A DNA stretch of 52,768 nucleotides from Sphaerisporangium rufum (GCF_016863395.1 NZ_BOOU01000051.1:1-52768), one strand, 5' to 3'; shown: positions 1-7,829, numbered from the stretch's first letter. Numbers and translations: made by a program. Notes: generated by a model from the sequence alone, not told the origin.

Positions 1-83
1 GCCGGGCAGCCGGCGCGTGGCCCGTCGGAACCGGCGGCGTCGCCGATCCGGGGCGTCCCGCCGGGACCGGCCGGGCAGGGCTC

Positions 84-89
84 TACGCT
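84..89 (+). promoter_or_regulatory. Probable -10 box for a leaderless corA transcript
   Basis: TACGCT fits the actinobacterial TAnnnT -10 pattern and ends 8 bases before the ATG at 98. No Shine-Dalgarno sequence precedes that ATG. Both facts suggest transcription starts at or next to the start codon. Inference only; no clear -35 was seen. Confidence 0.45.
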
Positions 90-97
90 GGTGCGTC

Positions 98-1069
98 ATG
101 GTGCGTACCCGGCTCTACCGCGACGGTGCCCTGCGGGCCGAGGGCTTCCCGATCGAGGAGGTCTCCGAGCACATCAAGGACCCGGCCGCGACGGTGTGGT
201 TCGACCTGTGCGCGCCGTCCCCCGAGCAGCTGGGGCTGATCAGCGAGGAACTCGGCCTGCACCCGCTGGCCATCGAGGACGCCCTGCACCCGCACCAGCG
301 GCCCAAGCTCGACATCTACGAGAGCCACCTGTTCCTGACCGTCTACGCGGTCCGGCTGGACGAGGCGGGCGGCCTGGTCCTCACCGAGGTCTCCGTCTTC
401 GTCACCCGCAACGCGCTGGTCACCGTGCGGGCGAACGACTCCTGCGACATCGACGCGATCGTGGCGCGCTGGGACGCGACCCCGCACCTGACCCGGCACG
501 GCGTGGCGTTCCTGCTGCACGGCCTGCTCGACTACGTGGTGGACGGCCACTTCGACGTCGCCCAGGAGCTGGACGACCGGGTCGAGGCGCTGGAGGACCG
601 GCTGTTCGCCGAGCAGACCGGCGACCGCCGGGACATGCAGCGGCAGATGTTCGACGTCCGGCGCACCACCGTGCGGTTCCGCCGGGTGGTCGTGCCGATG
701 CGCGAGGTGGTCAACACGCTGATCCGCCGCGACCTGCGGGTGGTCGACCCGGATCTGGTGCCGTACTACCAGGACATCTACGACCACGTGCTGCGCGTCT
801 CGGAGTGGACCGAGTCGCTGCGCGAGCTGGTCGGCAACGTCTACGAGACCCACCTCAACCTGCAGGGCTACCGGATGAACGACATCATGAAGCGGGTGAC
901 GAGCTGGGCCGCGATCATCGCGGTGCCCACCCTCATCACCGGCTTCTACGGGCAGAACATCCCCTTCCCCGGCTTCTCCCGGGACGACGGGTTCTGGACG
1001 TCGTCGGTGCTGATCGTGACGGTGTCCTCGATCCTGTATCTGATCTTCCGCCGCCGCGACTGGATCTGA
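98..1069 (+). CDS. corA: CorA-family magnesium/cobalt transport protein
   Basis: 323 aa. Membrane channel for Mg2+ and related divalent cations, normally a pentamer. The large N-terminal cytoplasmic part contains a typical CorA stretch near ALHPHQRPK and a long helical region (VAQELDDRVEALEDRLF). Two C-terminal transmembrane helices flank the signature loop. The loop reads YGQN where the classical family has YGMN; this variant occurs in actinobacterial CorA relatives, to my knowledge. The ATG at 98 is preferred because the frame upstream of it is only Arg-rich low-complexity sequence. The basic tail RRRDWI follows the last helix. Monocistronic, ending at a hairpin shared with the convergent gene. 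The exact ion specificity cannot be read from the sequence. Confidence 0.93.
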   Translation: MVRTRLYRDGALRAEGFPIEEVSEHIKDPAATVWFDLCAPSPEQLGLISEELGLHPLAIEDALHPHQRPKLDIYESHLFLTVYAVRLDEAGGLVLTEVSVFVTRNALVTVRANDSCDIDAIVARWDATPHLTRHGVAFLLHGLLDYVVDGHFDVAQELDDRVEALEDRLFAEQTGDRRDMQRQMFDVRRTTVRFRRVVVPMREVVNTLIRRDLRVVDPDLVPYYQDIYDHVLRVSEWTESLRELVGNVYETHLNLQGYRMNDIMKRVTSWAAIIAVPTLITGFYGQNIPFPGFSRDDGFWTSSVLIVTVSSILYLIFRRRDWI

Positions 1070-1082
1070 TCTCGCCGGCGGC

Positions 1083-1112
1083 CGGCCCGCCGCCGGGCGG
1101 ACCGGCGGGCCG
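1083..1112. terminator. Bidirectional hairpin terminator
   Basis: A perfect 10-bp inverted repeat (CGGCCCGCCG / CGGCGGGCCG) with a 10-nt loop lies between the convergent corA stop (1069) and the stop of the small minus-strand gene (1119). There is no T-tract, as is common for actinobacterial terminators. Confidence 0.5.
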
Positions 1113-1118
1113 CGACGG

Positions 1119-1361
1119 TCAGCGCCGGCCGCGGCCGTCCTGGACGGCGATCCACTCCTCGTCGGAGATGGGCGGCGCGCCCAGCGCCCGGGCGGCCAGG
1201 TCCAGGTCGGCCCGGCTGAGCCGCCAGCTATGCATCATCGCCTCGGCGCGGCGCCGGCGGCGCTCGCTCTCCATCACCGCCTCCACCGCGGCGCGCAGCC
1301 GGCGCACTGCCGGGTGGCCGGCCCGCGCCGGGTCGCGCGGTGTGCTCGCCGCGCCGGTCAA
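1119..1361 (-). CDS. Small hypothetical protein
   Basis: 80 aa, family not recognised. The start is TTG at 1361, overlapping the TGA of the upstream gene as TTGA, which suggests translational coupling. The first half is Ala/Arg-rich and helical (VRRLRAAVEAVMESERRRRRAEAMM). A more conserved-looking C-terminal part reads SWRLSRADLDLAARALG, then PPISDEEWIAVQDG. The regular amphipathic pattern and tight spacing support a real gene, but no function can be given. Confidence 0.55.
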   Translation of the reverse strand: MTGAASTPRDPARAGHPAVRRLRAAVEAVMESERRRRRAEAMMHSWRLSRADLDLAARALGAPPISDEEWIAVQDGRGRR

Positions 1362-1762
1362 CTCGCCTCCTCGGCGCCCGCCGGCCAGGGCGGCACCGGC
1401 GGCGTCCCGGCCGCGCCGGGAGCGGGCCGTTCAAGGACCGGCGGCACCGGCACCGGCGGCGGGGCCGGGCGGCCGGGGCGGAGCTCGGCGTACCGGTCGG
1501 CCAGCCGCCGCGCGGTGGTCACCGTGTCGTCGGCCGGGCAGTAGTTGTAGACGCGGCGGCCGGTGCTCGACGACACCGTGCCCGACCACCAGAAATAGCA
1601 GCGCCCGTCGGTCCAGGCGACCAGGTCGGCGCAGATGGCGACCAGGGCGATGCCCTGACCTTCGTGCACCTCGGCGGTGATGCCGAACTGCTCCAGTACG
1701 CGGTTCAACCGGCGGGCGGCCGTGGTCGCCGGCTGCCGTCCCGACCGGTCGTGGACCCTCAT
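1358..1762 (-). CDS. Hypothetical protein with Pro-rich tail
   Basis: 134 aa. The N-terminal ~90 residues look like a compact folded domain (RRLNRVLEQFGITAEVHEG, ALVAICADLVAWTDG, YFWWSG, then CPADDTVTTARRLADRYAEL). The C-terminal ~40 residues are Pro/Ala-rich and probably disordered. The start ATG at 1762 overlaps the TGA of a short upstream frame (ATGA) and the stop overlaps the next gene (TTGA), so it sits in a coupled mini-operon. Residues such as DLVAWTDGRCYFWWSG suggest a small mixed alpha/beta domain, but I do not recognise the family. Confidence 0.65.
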   Translation of the reverse strand: MRVHDRSGRQPATTAARRLNRVLEQFGITAEVHEGQGIALVAICADLVAWTDGRCYFWWSGTVSSSTGRRVYNYCPADDTVTTARRLADRYAELRPGRPAPPPVPVPPVLERPAPGAAGTPPVPPWPAGAEEAS

Positions 1763-1842
1763 GACGCCGGCTCCGGCGCGGTGCTCAAGAACCCGTGTAA
1801 ACCCATGGTCTGAAGGTAAGAACGGGCGAAACGATCTAGCAA
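1759..1842 (-). CDS. Possible 27-aa leader peptide or short coupled ORF
   Basis: A TTG at 1842 has a good GAGGA six bases upstream and opens a 27-codon frame beginning MLDRFARSYLQTMG. It ends in an ATGA overlap with the next gene. The stretch is clearly less GC-rich than its surroundings. It could be a leader peptide that couples translation, a gene remnant, or the non-coding promoter region of the downstream gene. The coding call is weak and rests on the ribosome-binding site and the overlap only. Confidence 0.3.
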   Translation of the reverse strand: MLDRFARSYLQTMGLHGFLSTAPEPAS

Positions 1843-1910
1843 GGGTGTTCCTCGCAGTTGCTCGACGTTGCCCGGCGATGAACCGCACCGGGCCGGTGGC
1901 CGGGCGGAGG

Positions 1911-1998
1911 CCGGGACCGCCGGATGCCGGGACCGCCGGATGCCGGTGGCCGCACGAGGACGGCGGCCGCACGAGGACGGCGGCCGTACGAGAACGGC
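1911..1998. repeat. Two adjacent short tandem repeats
   Basis: A 16-bp unit (CCGGGACCGCCGGATG) occurs twice, 1911-1926 and 1927-1942. It is followed by a 17-bp unit (GGCCGCACGAGGACGGC) three times at 1948-1964, 1965-1981 and 1982-1998; the third copy has two changes. They lie in the gap just downstream of the histidine kinase stop, so they may also form structure in the mRNA 3' region. Confidence 0.8.
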
Positions 1999-2011
1999 GG
2001 GCCGCCCGGTC

Positions 2012-2851
2012 TCAGCGGCCGGGCGGGACGGCGGGCAGCCGTACGACGAACAGCGCGCCGCCGGCCGGTGACCGGGTGACGTGCACGCCGCCGCCGTGCG
2101 CGCGGACGATGTCGTGGGCGATGGCCAGGCCGAGGCCGCTTCCCCGCCCGTCCAGCCGGCGGGCCTCCTCCAGCCTGGTGAAGCGCTCGAAGATCCGCCG
2201 CCGGTCGGCCGCGGCGACCCCGGCACCGTCGTCGCCGACGGCCAGCTCGGCCGTGTCACCGTCCCGGCGCACCCGCACCTCAACCGCCTGCCGGGCGTGG
2301 CGCTGGGCATTGTCCAGCAGGTTGATCAGCACCCGGCATATCAGCTCGCGTACCGCGTGCACGCTCACCCCCTCGTCCAGCCGCAGGGTCACCGGCAGGC
2401 GGTCGGAGCGGTCGGCGACCTCCGCGGCCACCAGTACGGCCAGGTCCACCGGTTCGGACGGTTCCGGAGCGTCCTGCTGCCGGCGGGCGAATTCCAGCAG
2501 GTCGGTGATGACCGCCTCCATCCGGCCCACCGCGCGCAGCGAGGCGCCCAGCAGCGCGTGGAGGTCGGCCTGCCCGGGATCCATCCCGGCCACCTCCAGC
2601 TCGGCGCGCAGCGCGGCGAGCGGGGAGCGCAGCTCGTGGCACAGGTCAAGGGCGAACGGACAATGCATATGGCCGACGTCCGGCGACTCCCCCAGGCCGG
2701 GAGGCCCGGTACCGCCCACCGACCCCGGGCAGCAGGCCCCCACCGCGTCCGGCCGGCCCCACTGCCGGCGGAGAACGAGGTGGCCGGCCAGCATCAGCGA
2801 GGTGGCACCGGTGGCCGCCAGGACGGATCCGGGTCGCAGCTGACTCATCAT
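2012..2851 (-). CDS. Compact sensor histidine kinase without a sensory domain
   Basis: 279 aa. An N-terminal hydrophobic stretch (SVLAATGATSLMLAGHLVL) could be one membrane helix. The catalytic boxes follow: H-box DLCHELRSPLAALRAELE, N-box LINLLDNAQRHA, G1 VGDDGAGV, F-box IFERFTRLEEAR and G2 GRGSGLGLAIAHDIVRAHGG. The family normally autophosphorylates on the H-box His and passes the phosphate to a response regulator. No HAMP domain or periplasmic domain is visible and no response regulator is adjacent, so it is an orphan. The start is the ATG at 2851 (or 2848), with AAGGGGG upstream. A Gly/Pro-rich linker with a few Cys residues separates helix and H-box. Confidence 0.85.
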   Translation of the reverse strand: MMSQLRPGSVLAATGATSLMLAGHLVLRRQWGRPDAVGACCPGSVGGTGPPGLGESPDVGHMHCPFALDLCHELRSPLAALRAELEVAGMDPGQADLHALLGASLRAVGRMEAVITDLLEFARRQQDAPEPSEPVDLAVLVAAEVADRSDRLPVTLRLDEGVSVHAVRELICRVLINLLDNAQRHARQAVEVRVRRDGDTAELAVGDDGAGVAAADRRRIFERFTRLEEARRLDGRGSGLGLAIAHDIVRAHGGGVHVTRSPAGGALFVVRLPAVPPGR

Positions 2852-3109
2852 TTCATCCCCCTTAACATGCGCTTTTTCCGTACCTTGGCATTCGAAGAGG
2901 TTTTGACGAAGGTTGCAAACCTTTACGGTCGTGCGCCCGATGTGAGGAATCGCACCCACCCGCGCACCAGCGCCCCGTCACCGCATCCTGCCCGCCGACG
3001 GCCGGTCGACCGAGTCGTCCTCGTCCCGTCGATCCGGCGGCTCGCCGTTCGTGTAGTCGGCGAGAGCCGGCGACGGTTCCGGAAGAAGATCACCGAAGGG
3101 ATCACGGAC

Positions 3110-3700
3110 ATGGGCAAGGTCATCGCGATCGAACACCTCACGCTCGACGGCGTCATGCAGGCGCCCGGCCATCCCGAGGAGGACACCCGGGGCGGCTTCC
3201 GGCACGGCGGCTGGGCGGCCCGGTGCCAGGACCCGGCCATGCAGGCCGCCATGGGCGCCCGCATGTCGACTGAGTGGTCCCTGCTGGCGGGCCGGACGAC
3301 CTACCAGCGCTTCGCCGACCACTGGCCGCGGCAGGCGCCGAACCCGTTCACCGAGGCCCTGAACCGGGTGCGCAAGTACGTGGCCTCCACCACGCTGGCC
3401 GGGCCGCTGCCCTGGCAGCATTCCACCCTGCTGGACGGCGACGCGGTCGCCGCGGTCGCCGCCCTCCGGCGGGAGTCGGCCGCGAACCTGGTGGTGTTCG
3501 GCAGCGGGGAGCTGGTCAGGTCGCTGCTGCCGCACGGCCTGGTCGACGAGCTGCTGCTCCTGATCCACCCGCTGACCCTCGGGTCGGGCCGCCGGCTGTT
3601 CGCGGACTCCGGCTCGGACCTGTCCGCCTTCCGGCTGGCCGACTCCACGGTGACCCCCACCGGCGTCCTCATCGCCACCTACCAGCCCGCCGGCACCTGA
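3110..3700 (+). CDS. RibD C-terminal/DHFR-fold family reductase
   Basis: 196 aa. The start MGKVIAIEHLTLDGVMQAPG is the typical opening of the small dihydrofolate-reductase-fold family. LLAGRTTYQRFADHWP and LVVFGSGELVRSLLPHGLVDEL are the expected NADPH-binding and strand segments. Members are probable NADPH-dependent reductases; physiological substrates are mostly unknown. The ATG at 3110 is preceded by GAAGGG at suitable spacing. It stands alone between a divergent kinase and a hairpin at 3803-3840. True folate reduction is not implied. Confidence 0.85.
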   Translation: MGKVIAIEHLTLDGVMQAPGHPEEDTRGGFRHGGWAARCQDPAMQAAMGARMSTEWSLLAGRTTYQRFADHWPRQAPNPFTEALNRVRKYVASTTLAGPLPWQHSTLLDGDAVAAVAALRRESAANLVVFGSGELVRSLLPHGLVDELLLLIHPLTLGSGRRLFADSGSDLSAFRLADSTVTPTGVLIATYQPAGT

Positions 3701-3802
3701 TCGCCCCCCGCCGCCGGCGACCCACCCGGAGCACGACCCGGTCGGCGCCCAGGAAGACGGTCGGCACGAATCCGAGTCGCGCGTCGTCGGATCGTGAGCA
3801 CG

Positions 3803-3840
3803 CGACGGGCGCCCCGGCACGCGCTTCGGGGCGCCCATCG
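3803..3840 (+). terminator. Hairpin terminator after the DHFR-fold gene
   Basis: A perfect 9-bp inverted repeat (GGGCGCCCC at 3807-3815, GGGGCGCCC at 3828-3836) extends to 13 bp with one mismatch. The loop is 12 nt. It lies about 100 bp after the stop at 3700 and before the next gene's leader. There is no T-tract. Confidence 0.5.
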
Positions 3841-3933
3841 CGTCACTAACACTTCCGGTCCGCCGCGCGATGTCTCTGTGTCCTCCTCGGCTGCCACGGC
3901 GGAGGTCGGCAAGCCTGCCTGGAGGTGATCACG

Positions 3934-5034
3934 GTGACCGATCAGTTGGTTCTGCTGGGGCTCGGCTTCATCCTGACGACCGTGCTGGGCGGGCTTCTCG
4001 GCTACTTCTTCCAGCGGCGTTCCTGGGCACACCAGTACAAGATCCAGCAGCGTGAACGTGAACGTGAACAGGCGAGCAAGACGTTCGAGGAGATCAGCAG
4101 CCTGCTCGACAGACGCCTTTACCGCATGCGCCTGGTGTTCTGGGCCGCCAAGCGGCAAGCTGCGGACGGCGCGGCCGCTGGGCTCGCCGAGGCGCGCGAA
4201 CACTACCGCGAAGTGCTGCTGACCTGGAGCGACAATCTGAATCGCAGCTCGGCTCTCACGCAGGTGTACTTCGGGACGGGCACCCGGCGGCGACTCGAGG
4301 AACTGTATGAGGACTACGCGGCCATCGGGCGCGCGCTGGACCAGTTCATGCGCGACCTCGGCCACGAAACGGCGCGGGAGAAAGGCGAGACGAGCGTGCG
4401 CTTCCGGCGCATCGAACAGGTCCCGCCGATAGGGCAGCGGCTTGACCAGCTCAGCCATCAGGTCTATGTCATGAACCTTCACATGCTGCGGCTGCTGCAG
4501 AGCGGTCAACTGGGTCAGGCGGCTCCCATCGAGCCGATCCCCGCGCCCCGGGTGCGCTTGCTGCAGTTCGGCGACCAAGGCGCCGCAGTGCGCCGGCTGC
4601 AGTCGGCCCTTGGCCGGATCGGTGAGACCTCGATCGTGGCGGATGGGCTTTTCGGGCGGGAGACCGAACGCGCGTTGCGTGCCTTCCAGCAGGCCAACGG
4701 ACTGGTCGCGGACGGCAGATATGGGTCGGCGACCCGCAAGGCGCTGCCCATCGGGGAGAATCTGCCGCTACTCCGCGACGGTGCGAAAGGCGACATGGTC
4801 GAACGACTCCAGACCGTCTTGACGGACTACGCTCCGAACCGCTGGGAGATCACAGCGGGAGATGCGGACGGCGTATTCGGACCCGCCACGAGCAGGGCCG
4901 TCGAGGCTTTCCAAGAATGGCACGGCCTGCTGGTCGACGGCGTAGTGGGCCCCAACACCTGGGCTGCTCGCTTGAGCGATCCCGGCCCCTCGCTGGAACG
5001 GGCGGTCGGCACTCGACTCAAGACCGCTCGGTGA
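3934..5034 (+). CDS. Membrane-anchored coiled-coil protein with two peptidoglycan-binding domains
   Basis: 366 aa. One N-terminal transmembrane helix (LVLLGLGFILTTVLGGLLGY) is followed by a charged coiled coil (QQREREREQASKTFEEI) and a helical domain of ~130 residues that I do not recognise. Two PG_binding_1 repeats end the protein: QFGDQGAAVRRLQSALG...DGLFGRETERALRAFQ, and LRDGAKGDMVERLQTVL...GVFGPATSRAVEAFQEW. GTG at 3934 is chosen because GGAGG lies 8 bases upstream; the in-frame GTG at 3925 overlaps that site. Base composition is visibly less GC-rich than neighbours, which may mean transfer. PG_binding_1 is usually extracytoplasmic, so the topology is puzzling: the long helical region would lie outside or the domain may be used intracellularly. 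Confidence 0.8.
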   Translation: MTDQLVLLGLGFILTTVLGGLLGYFFQRRSWAHQYKIQQREREREQASKTFEEISSLLDRRLYRMRLVFWAAKRQAADGAAAGLAEAREHYREVLLTWSDNLNRSSALTQVYFGTGTRRRLEELYEDYAAIGRALDQFMRDLGHETAREKGETSVRFRRIEQVPPIGQRLDQLSHQVYVMNLHMLRLLQSGQLGQAAPIEPIPAPRVRLLQFGDQGAAVRRLQSALGRIGETSIVADGLFGRETERALRAFQQANGLVADGRYGSATRKALPIGENLPLLRDGAKGDMVERLQTVLTDYAPNRWEITAGDADGVFGPATSRAVEAFQEWHGLLVDGVVGPNTWAARLSDPGPSLERAVGTRLKTAR

Positions 5035-5047
5035 TGCGGGCCCGCCG

Positions 5048-5512
5048 CTACTCAGGGGCCGGGAGCCGGGTGGGGACGGTGTTGCTGACCTGCTGGAAGA
5101 TGACCGAGGTGCGGAAGCCGATGATCTCGCCGCGCTTGCTGAGCCGGTCGGTGAGGAAGGCGTGCAGGTGGTCGAGGTCCTGGACGGCGACGTGCAGCAG
5201 GAAGTCGTCGCCGCCGGAGAGCACGAAGGTGTGCAGGACCTCCGGCAGGCCGCTGGCGAACCCCTTGAAGCCGTCGATGACGGCCCGGCTGAGCGGACGA
5301 ACCTGCACCGAGACCAGCGCCTGGACGCCGCGGTTGAGTGCGGCCGGATCGATCTCCGCGTGGTAGCCGCGGATGACGCCCCGGCGGTGCAGCGCCCGGA
5401 CCCGCTCCAGGCAGGTCGAGGGGGCGATGCCCAGCTGCCGGGCCAGCTCGCGGTTCGACTGCCGCGCATCCGTCTGGAGCAACCGGACGATCTCCGAATC
5501 AAGTTCATCCAC
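5048..5512 (-). CDS. Lrp/AsnC-family transcriptional regulator
   Basis: 154 aa. An N-terminal winged helix-turn-helix (LDSEIVRLLQTDARQSNREL, then IAPSTCLERVRALHRRGVI) precedes an effector-binding RAM/ACT-like domain (VSVQVRPLSRAVIDGFKGF, GGDDFLLHVAVQDLDHLHAF). The family senses amino acids and binds DNA as dimers or octamers. It is transcribed divergently from an amino-acid dehydrogenase, with two direct-repeat sites in the 108-bp gap. It therefore most likely controls that gene and itself. The stop faces the convergent peptidoglycan-binding gene 13 bp away. Confidence 0.92.
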   Translation of the reverse strand: MDELDSEIVRLLQTDARQSNRELARQLGIAPSTCLERVRALHRRGVIRGYHAEIDPAALNRGVQALVSVQVRPLSRAVIDGFKGFASGLPEVLHTFVLSGGDDFLLHVAVQDLDHLHAFLTDRLSKRGEIIGFRTSVIFQQVSNTVPTRLPAPE

Positions 5513-5538
5513 GGTCGGTAACCGTAGCCGATTCCGGC

Positions 5539-5573
5539 CGAACGATCGGTCACGCTGGCGAACGATCAGTCAC
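5539..5573. promoter_or_regulatory. Two direct-repeat operator sites, probably for the Lrp regulator
   Basis: CGAACGATCGGTCAC (5539-5553) and CGAACGATCAGTCAC (5559-5573) differ at one base and are offset by exactly 20 bp, about two helical turns, placing them on one face of the DNA. They lie in the divergent lrp / dehydrogenase gap. The assignment to the adjacent Lrp protein is inferred from position. Confidence 0.6.
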
Positions 5574-5620
5574 CCGTCCAGCATTGCATCGTCAAGCCAG
5601 GCAGATGGAAGGACGAACGG

Positions 5621-6661
5621 ATGCTCGACCATGAGCAGGTGACGATCCGTACCGGCCGGCGCTCCCGGCTGCCGGTGATCGTGGCGGTGCACTCGACGGC
5701 GCTCGGCCCAGCGGCCGGCGGCCTCCGGCTCTGGCACTACCCCGACTGGCGGGACGGCCTCACCGACGCCCTTCGCCTGTCGGCGGGGATGACGGCGAAG
5801 TTCGCGGTGGCCGGGCTGTCCAGCGGCGGCGGGAAGACCGTCGTGGCCCTGCCGGAAGGCAGGGAACCGAACGACGGCGAGCGGCGCGACGTGCTGCACG
5901 ACGTGGCGGACGTCATCGACTCGCTCGGCGGGATGTACGCCACCGGGCCGGACGTCGGAACCGGCGCCGAGGACATGGCGGTGATCGGGGAGACCACCCC
6001 GCACGTGTTCTGCCGCCCGGCCCGGCTGGGCGGCAGCGGCGACTCCTCACCGCACACCGCGCGGGGAGCGCTCGCCGCGCTCCGGGCCGTCGGCCGCCGG
6101 CTGTACGGCACCCCGACGCTGGACGGCCGCAGGCTCGCCATCATCGGCCTGGGCCGGGTCGGGGCCGGCCTCGCCCGGCTGCTGGCCGCCGAAGGCGCCG
6201 TCCTGACGGTCACCGACGTCGACCCGGCCAAGCGGGAACTCGCCGGCGAGCTCGGCGCCGGCTGGCTGGCTCCCGGCGACATCCTCGCCGCGGACGTGGA
6301 CATCGTGGTCCCCGCGGCGCTCGGCTCGGTCCTGACCCGGCGGACCGTGGCCGAACTCCGCTGCCGGGCAGTTGCGGGACCGGCCAACGACCAGCTCGCC
6401 ACCCCGGACGTCGCCGACCTGCTGCACGGGCGCGGCATCATCTGGGTGCCAGACTACGTCGCCGGCGCGGGCGGGGTCATCAACGCCGTCAGCACCGAAC
6501 TTAACCACCTCGACCCGGACGAGGCCGCAGCCCGGGTGGACGCCATCGCCGACACGGTGGACCACCTGCTTGACACCGCACAGCGCCACGGCCACACCCC
6601 GGCGCGAGCGGCCAGCGACCTCGCCCGCCACCGGCTGCACACCGGTTCTCGTCCAGCCTGA
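5621..6661 (+). CDS. Leucine/valine (Glu/Leu/Phe/Val-family) dehydrogenase
   Basis: 346 aa. NAD-dependent oxidative deamination of branched-chain amino acids to 2-oxo acids is the expected reaction. The active-site region MTAKFAVAGLSSGGGKTVV carries both lysines used by the family, and TGPDVGTGAEDM matches the TxxDVGT motif. The Rossmann fold begins LAIIGLGRVGAGLARLLAAEG. Length is close to the ~360 aa norm. The ATG at 5621 has GGAAGG upstream. Divergent from an Lrp-type regulator, which suggests induction or repression by amino acids. Choice between valine and leucine dehydrogenase cannot be made by eye. Confidence 0.9.
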   Translation: MLDHEQVTIRTGRRSRLPVIVAVHSTALGPAAGGLRLWHYPDWRDGLTDALRLSAGMTAKFAVAGLSSGGGKTVVALPEGREPNDGERRDVLHDVADVIDSLGGMYATGPDVGTGAEDMAVIGETTPHVFCRPARLGGSGDSSPHTARGALAALRAVGRRLYGTPTLDGRRLAIIGLGRVGAGLARLLAAEGAVLTVTDVDPAKRELAGELGAGWLAPGDILAADVDIVVPAALGSVLTRRTVAELRCRAVAGPANDQLATPDVADLLHGRGIIWVPDYVAGAGGVINAVSTELNHLDPDEAAARVDAIADTVDHLLDTAQRHGHTPARAASDLARHRLHTGSRPA

Positions 6662-6773
6662 TCACCGATCCGGCCGGTGGGACGTATGTGCGCCCGTCGG
6701 CTGTCGGCCGTGCTTCCGGTGGCGGGACGGGTGCTCGCCCTCCCCCGTGATCTCCGGTAGCGGGGGGCGGTCG

Positions 6774-6779
6774 TAGGCT
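6774..6779 (+). promoter_or_regulatory. Possible -10 box for the aldo/keto reductase gene
   Basis: TAGGCT fits TAnnnT and lies 33 bases before the ATG at 6813, leaving room for a leader with the GGAGG site. No convincing -35 is visible. Confidence 0.3.
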
Positions 6780-6812
6780 GGGCCGGCGGGAGAGGTCACG
6801 GGAGGATTGACT

Positions 6813-7784
6813 ATGGAGTATGTGCGGCTTGGGTCGACCGGGCTGAAGGTGTCGCGGGTGTGTCTCGGCATGATGAGTTTCGGGGACCCGGCACGCTGGC
6901 AGGACTGGGTGCTGGACGAGGATGCGGCCGAGCCGCTGGTGCGCAAGGCGGCCGAGGCGGGCGTCACCTTCTTCGACACCGCCGACGTCTACTCGCAGGG
7001 CACCAGCGAGGAGGTGACCGGCCGACTGTTGCGCCGGCTGTTCCCGCGCCGGGACGACTACGTGCTGGCCACCAAGGTGTACTTCCCGATGGGCGAGGGC
7101 GCCAACGACGGCGGGCTGTCACGCAAGCACATCCACGCCGCGATCGACGACTCGCTGAGCCGGCTGGGCACCGACCACGTGGACCTGTACCAGATCCACC
7201 GGTGGGACGACCAGACGCCGATCGAGGAGACGATGGAGGCACTGCACGACGTGGTCCGGGCCGGCAAGGCCCGCTACATCGGCGCCTCCAGCATGTACGC
7301 CTGGCAGTTCGCCAAGGCCCAGCACGTCGCCGAGACGCACGGCTGGACAAAGTTCGCATCCATGCAAAATCACCACAATCTTCTTTATCGCGAGGAGGAG
7401 CGGGAGATGATCCCGCTGTGCCGGGACCAGGGGGTCGGGCTGATCCCGTGGAGCCCGCTGGCGCGCGGCCTGCTGGCCCGGGCCGGGTCGGGCGCCGCCA
7501 CCACCCGGGCCGGCACCGACGCGCGGATCGAGCAGCTCTACGGCGGGCCGGGCGACGCCGACGTGCTGGCCAGGGTGGCCGAGACCGCCGCCGCCCGCGA
7601 GGTGCCGGCCGCCCAGGTGGCGCTGGCCTGGCTGCTCGCCCAGCCAGGGGTGACCGCGCCGATCGTCGGCGCCACCAAGGAGTCGCACGTGGACGACGCG
7701 ATCGCCGCCACCACCCTCACGCTGACCGACAAGGAACTCGCCTACCTGGCCGAGCCCTACCAGGCCCGCCCCGTCCAGCACTGA
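6813..7784 (+). CDS. Aldo/keto reductase
   Basis: 323 aa. NADPH-dependent reductase with a TIM-barrel fold. It begins MEYVRLGSTGLKVSRVCLGM. The catalytic tetrad can be placed: Asp and Tyr in FFDTADVYSQGTSEE, Lys in VLATKVYF and His in YQIHRWDDQ. The C-terminal cofactor region is GLIPWSPLARGLLAR and PIVGATKESHVDDAIAA. The ATG at 6813 is favoured over the TTG two codons earlier because GGAGG sits 7 bases upstream of it. Codons 185-192 are unusually A/T-rich. Ends at a strong hairpin (7787-7829). Substrate unknown. Confidence 0.92.
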   Translation: MEYVRLGSTGLKVSRVCLGMMSFGDPARWQDWVLDEDAAEPLVRKAAEAGVTFFDTADVYSQGTSEEVTGRLLRRLFPRRDDYVLATKVYFPMGEGANDGGLSRKHIHAAIDDSLSRLGTDHVDLYQIHRWDDQTPIEETMEALHDVVRAGKARYIGASSMYAWQFAKAQHVAETHGWTKFASMQNHHNLLYREEEREMIPLCRDQGVGLIPWSPLARGLLARAGSGAATTRAGTDARIEQLYGGPGDADVLARVAETAAAREVPAAQVALAWLLAQPGVTAPIVGATKESHVDDAIAATTLTLTDKELAYLAEPYQARPVQH

Positions 7785-7786
7785 CG

Positions 7787-7829
7787 GCGTCCGGGCCGGG
7801 ATGCCACTCCTGGATTCCGGCCCGGACGC
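7787..7829 (+). terminator. Strong hairpin terminator of the aldo/keto reductase gene
   Basis: A perfect 13-bp stem (GCGTCCGGGCCGG / CCGGCCCGGACGC) with a 17-nt loop begins two bases after the stop region at 7784. The remaining gap to 8071 shows a TATATC motif at 7927-7932 but no convincing promoter or gene. Confidence 0.7.

Noticed and set aside
1868-2071. Short plus-strand frame over the tandem repeats
   Set aside because: It is antisense to the end of the kinase gene and consists mostly of repeat-encoded Gly/Arg sequence without a ribosome-binding site.
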